Below are positions 32,252 through 34,330 of a DNA stretch of 34,330 nucleotides, piece by piece (the first letter of the stretch is position 1; every line of letters starts with the position of its first letter). The position numbers and the translations under genes are program-made. Source of the stretch: an uncultured Candidatus Melainabacteria bacterium (GTDB lineage: Bacteria; Cyanobacteriota; Vampirovibrionia; Gastranaerophilales; Gastranaerophilaceae); the NCBI GenBank assembly GCA_934777245.1, contig CAKVND010000018.1, forward strand, positions 1-34,330, written 5' to 3'. The notes under the pieces were generated by a model. That model had not been told where the DNA came from and made no database searches. It was given only the letters and a program-made list of their open reading frames with translations.

Positions 32252-32429
32252 TCTCTTTCTCCATAAAATTTACTACGAGATTAGTATATTATAAAAAAAC
32301 TAAATTCTTGGAAATATTTATATAATCTTTATCTTAAAATTAAAATTAATTAAAAAACGGATAATATTCATTTATAGTAGACATTGTAGTATTTTAATGA
32401 AATAATTAGTTTAAATTAGGGAATAAATT

Positions 32430-32987
32430 ATGAAACTTATTGCAGGTTTAGGAAATATTGGCGACAAATATGTTTTTACGAGGCATAATGCTGGGTTTAT
32501 GCTTATAGACAGTTTTGCGCTTAATGAAAATTTGAATTTTAGAGAAAATTCTCGTCTTAAATGCCTTATGACAAATTTAAGAACAGGCACAGAAGATTAT
32601 TTATTAATTAAACCGACTACCTTCATGAACTTGTCCGGTGAGGCAGTGCGTGCGGTTATGGATTATTATAAAATACCGATTGAGGATGTTTTAATTGTGT
32701 ATGATGATTTGTCATTGGAAATCGGGAAAATACGTTTTCGTCCAAACGGCTCTGACGGCGGTCATAACGGTATAAAATCCGTTATTCAACATCTTGGGAC
32801 AAAAAATGTTGCAAGACTAAAAATCGGTATAGGCCCACAACCAAACATTCCTTCAGAAGTCTTTGTACTTCAAAACTTTTCTAAAGAAGAATTAGAGACA
32901 CTAAAAGGTGCAATTATAAAAGCAAAAGAAGGAATTGCTTGTTATTTTAAAGACGGTATAGCGGTTGCTCAAAATAAATTTAACTAG
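32430..32987 (+). CDS. pth: Peptidyl-tRNA hydrolase
   Basis: 185 residues, family-typical. GLGNIGDKYVFTRHNAGF (6-23) carries the catalytic H19; PTTFMNLSGEAV, VYDDLSLEIGKIRFR and GSDGGHNGIKSVIQHLGT are conserved. The usual GNPG is GNIG here, a mild oddity. It frees tRNA from peptidyl-tRNA dropped by stalled ribosomes. The ribosome site is weak (AGGGAA). The TPR gene follows 9 bases after its stop. The 178-base gap upstream to lpxA holds divergent promoters only. Confidence 0.95.
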   Translation: MKLIAGLGNIGDKYVFTRHNAGFMLIDSFALNENLNFRENSRLKCLMTNLRTGTEDYLLIKPTTFMNLSGEAVRAVMDYYKIPIEDVLIVYDDLSLEIGKIRFRPNGSDGGHNGIKSVIQHLGTKNVARLKIGIGPQPNIPSEVFVLQNFSKEELETLKGAIIKAKEGIACYFKDGIAVAQNKFN

Positions 32988-32996
32988 GAGAATAAA

Positions 32997-34280
32997 ATGA
33001 ACTTAGCAGAACAACTTGAACAAGATGAAAAATATGAAGAAGCTTATGCGGAGTACAAAAAACAGCTTCCGCATAAACAAAACGATGTCGAATTATTGAC
33101 TAAGCTTGCGCATGTTGCGTTAATTTTAGAAAAAAAGGATGATGCAAAGATTTATTATGGCAAGATTTTGGAAATTGACCCACCAAATATTTTAGCGCAT
33201 GAACAGTTAATTGACTTGTTCTGCCATGAAGACAGGTTCAAGTATTATTTGCTAAGAGGTAATTTGCATGCGCTTCAACAACAAATGAGCCATGCAAGAA
33301 ACGACTATAAAAAAGCGATTGAACACGCAAAAGATCAACAAGAAGCACTTCCTGCAAGATATTTATATGCAGGACTTTGTGAAGGTCAAGGGAAAATTAC
33401 AGATGCTATTGATGAATACTTAAAAATTTCTGATTATGACGATAAAAATCCTGTTGTGTATTTAAAATTAGCAGAACTTTATGAAAAAACAGAAGGTATA
33501 GTTTCTGCAATTCAAATTTTGGAACGCGGAAGAAAAGAGTGTGGTTTTAAAGATTTTGAAGAAATTTTAGCAGGTTATTATATCAGAAATTCACAACCCG
33601 AAAAAGCATTAGAACTTACTCAACATGATTTAACAAAAGCAAGAGCATTATTTGATTTAGGTAAAAACGACGAAGGTTTTGAAATTCTTAAACGCAATCA
33701 AGAAAATTATAAAAACGATAAAACTTTTCACGCACTTTTGGCTCAGTATTATTTCCAAAAAGGTATGTCAGAAGATGCGTTTAAAGAAATTGATGAGTAC
33801 GCAAAACTAGATCCGAATTCACCTTTGATTTATCAGATGCGCGCCTTGATTTATGAAAAATTAGAAGATTCGTTCAATGAACACGTAAACTGGGGCAAAT
33901 ACAACATTGTTCGTGGTGATAAAGATGTTGCATTAAACGAATATTTAACGGCTTACAGATTTGATGATAAAAATATTGATTTAATTGAAACAATTGCCGT
34001 TTTGCTAGAAACAGAAGGCGACAAAACAAAGGCAAGTGAATTTTACGAACGTTTAGTTGATGTTGATCCTAAAAACAAAAACGCGTTGCAAAAATTGGCT
34101 GAATTTAGAGAATCTATCGGAGATAATTACGGTGCAATGGAATACATGGACAGATTGAAGGAAATCGATCCGAGAAACCAATTTGTTGCCGATAATTATG
34201 AAAAATACAAAAACGGCTCAGAAAACGGCGGTTTTGGTGCGTTCTTGAAGAAAATTTTTGGAAAGAGGATGGGGGGATAG
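32997..34280 (+). CDS. TPR-repeat protein
   Basis: 427 residues of tetratricopeptide repeats. Clear units start near residues 11 (YEEAYAEYKKQLP), 37 (AHVALILEKKDDAKIYYGKI), 120 (ARYLYAGLCEGQGKITDAID), 150 (VVYLKLAELYEKTEGIVSAI), 245, 310 and 350-395 (YGAMEYMDRLKEIDPRN). No signal peptide or membrane segment; the last residues (GAFLKKIFGKRMGG) are a basic amphipathic helix that could touch a membrane. It is a protein-binding scaffold; the partner is unknown. AGGAG precedes the ATG. It is cotranscribed with pth. Confidence 0.9.
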   Translation: MNLAEQLEQDEKYEEAYAEYKKQLPHKQNDVELLTKLAHVALILEKKDDAKIYYGKILEIDPPNILAHEQLIDLFCHEDRFKYYLLRGNLHALQQQMSHARNDYKKAIEHAKDQQEALPARYLYAGLCEGQGKITDAIDEYLKISDYDDKNPVVYLKLAELYEKTEGIVSAIQILERGRKECGFKDFEEILAGYYIRNSQPEKALELTQHDLTKARALFDLGKNDEGFEILKRNQENYKNDKTFHALLAQYYFQKGMSEDAFKEIDEYAKLDPNSPLIYQMRALIYEKLEDSFNEHVNWGKYNIVRGDKDVALNEYLTAYRFDDKNIDLIETIAVLLETEGDKTKASEFYERLVDVDPKNKNALQKLAEFRESIGDNYGAMEYMDRLKEIDPRNQFVADNYEKYKNGSENGGFGAFLKKIFGKRMGG

Positions 34281-34286
34281 GAAAGG

Positions 34287-34316
34287 GAATAAGGTAATAG
34301 GGTAATAAGGGAATAA
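34287..34316. repeat. Purine-rich short tandem repeat after the TPR gene
   Basis: Consecutive units GGGAATAA, GGTAATA, GGGTAATAA, GGGAATAA, GTGATA of 6-9 bases. Similar in kind to the heptamer and octamer repeats elsewhere in the window. Confidence 0.5.
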
Positions 34317-34330
34317 GTGATATTAAATAT

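Overview
The window looks like chromosome of a low-GC, Gram-negative bacterium of the non-photosynthetic sister group of Cyanobacteria (Melainabacteria/Vampirovibrionia, most likely a gut-type Gastranaerophilales). This is inferred from the AT-rich sequence, the lipid A gene lpxA, NifU/NifS-type Fe-S assembly, lineage-specific proteins with 'FKGK' or 'MGMSASQAR' starts, and dispersed GC-rich intergenic repeats. No rRNA, tRNA, CRISPR array, transposase or prophage module was seen.

Layout. 1-3.7 kb: a divergent promoter region, a small lineage-specific gene with an exact sigma-28-type promoter, a short-chain dehydrogenase and a large FKGK-motif protein. 3.7-9.3 kb: radical SAM/AI-2E transporter pair, a lone Opp/Dpp-type ATPase, then grpE-dnaJ. 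9.3-14.3 kb: accessory-looking stretch with most of the repeats, a flagellin-shaped coiled-coil protein with a second exact sigma-28-type promoter, a pilin/YadA-head/Peptidase_S74 chimera and a small unknown gene. 14.3-18.8 kb: glmU, mscS, nifS, nifU. 18.8-20.6 kb: small unknown genes and an XRE regulator divergent from one of them. 20.6-26.1 kb: pdxJ and hisS divergent from dapF, then hup, an EF-hand protein and glyA. 26.2-34.3 kb: a second FKGK protein, rpsU (57 aa), rfbA, a run of exported proteins (thioredoxin-like, a repeat protein, an HExxH peptidase), a small EF-hand-like protein, lpxA, pth and a TPR protein.

How it fits together. Housekeeping genes (cell envelope precursors, Fe-S clusters, chaperones, amino-acid and cofactor synthesis) alternate with lineage-specific genes. 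Several of the latter share upstream DNA. A TTTTGTAACAAW box lies ahead of six promoters. In three of these the box is followed, exactly 30 bp later, by a near-identical block starting AAATACTTTATAT; a fourth is a weaker match at the same spacing. In the other two the box precedes TAAAGTTT-N11-GCCGATAT, the classical FliA/sigma-28 form. This suggests a co-regulated set of surface or exported proteins and is the most notable signal here. The second is the chimeric pilin-like protein at 11783-13339. Functions of the lineage-specific genes remain unknown.
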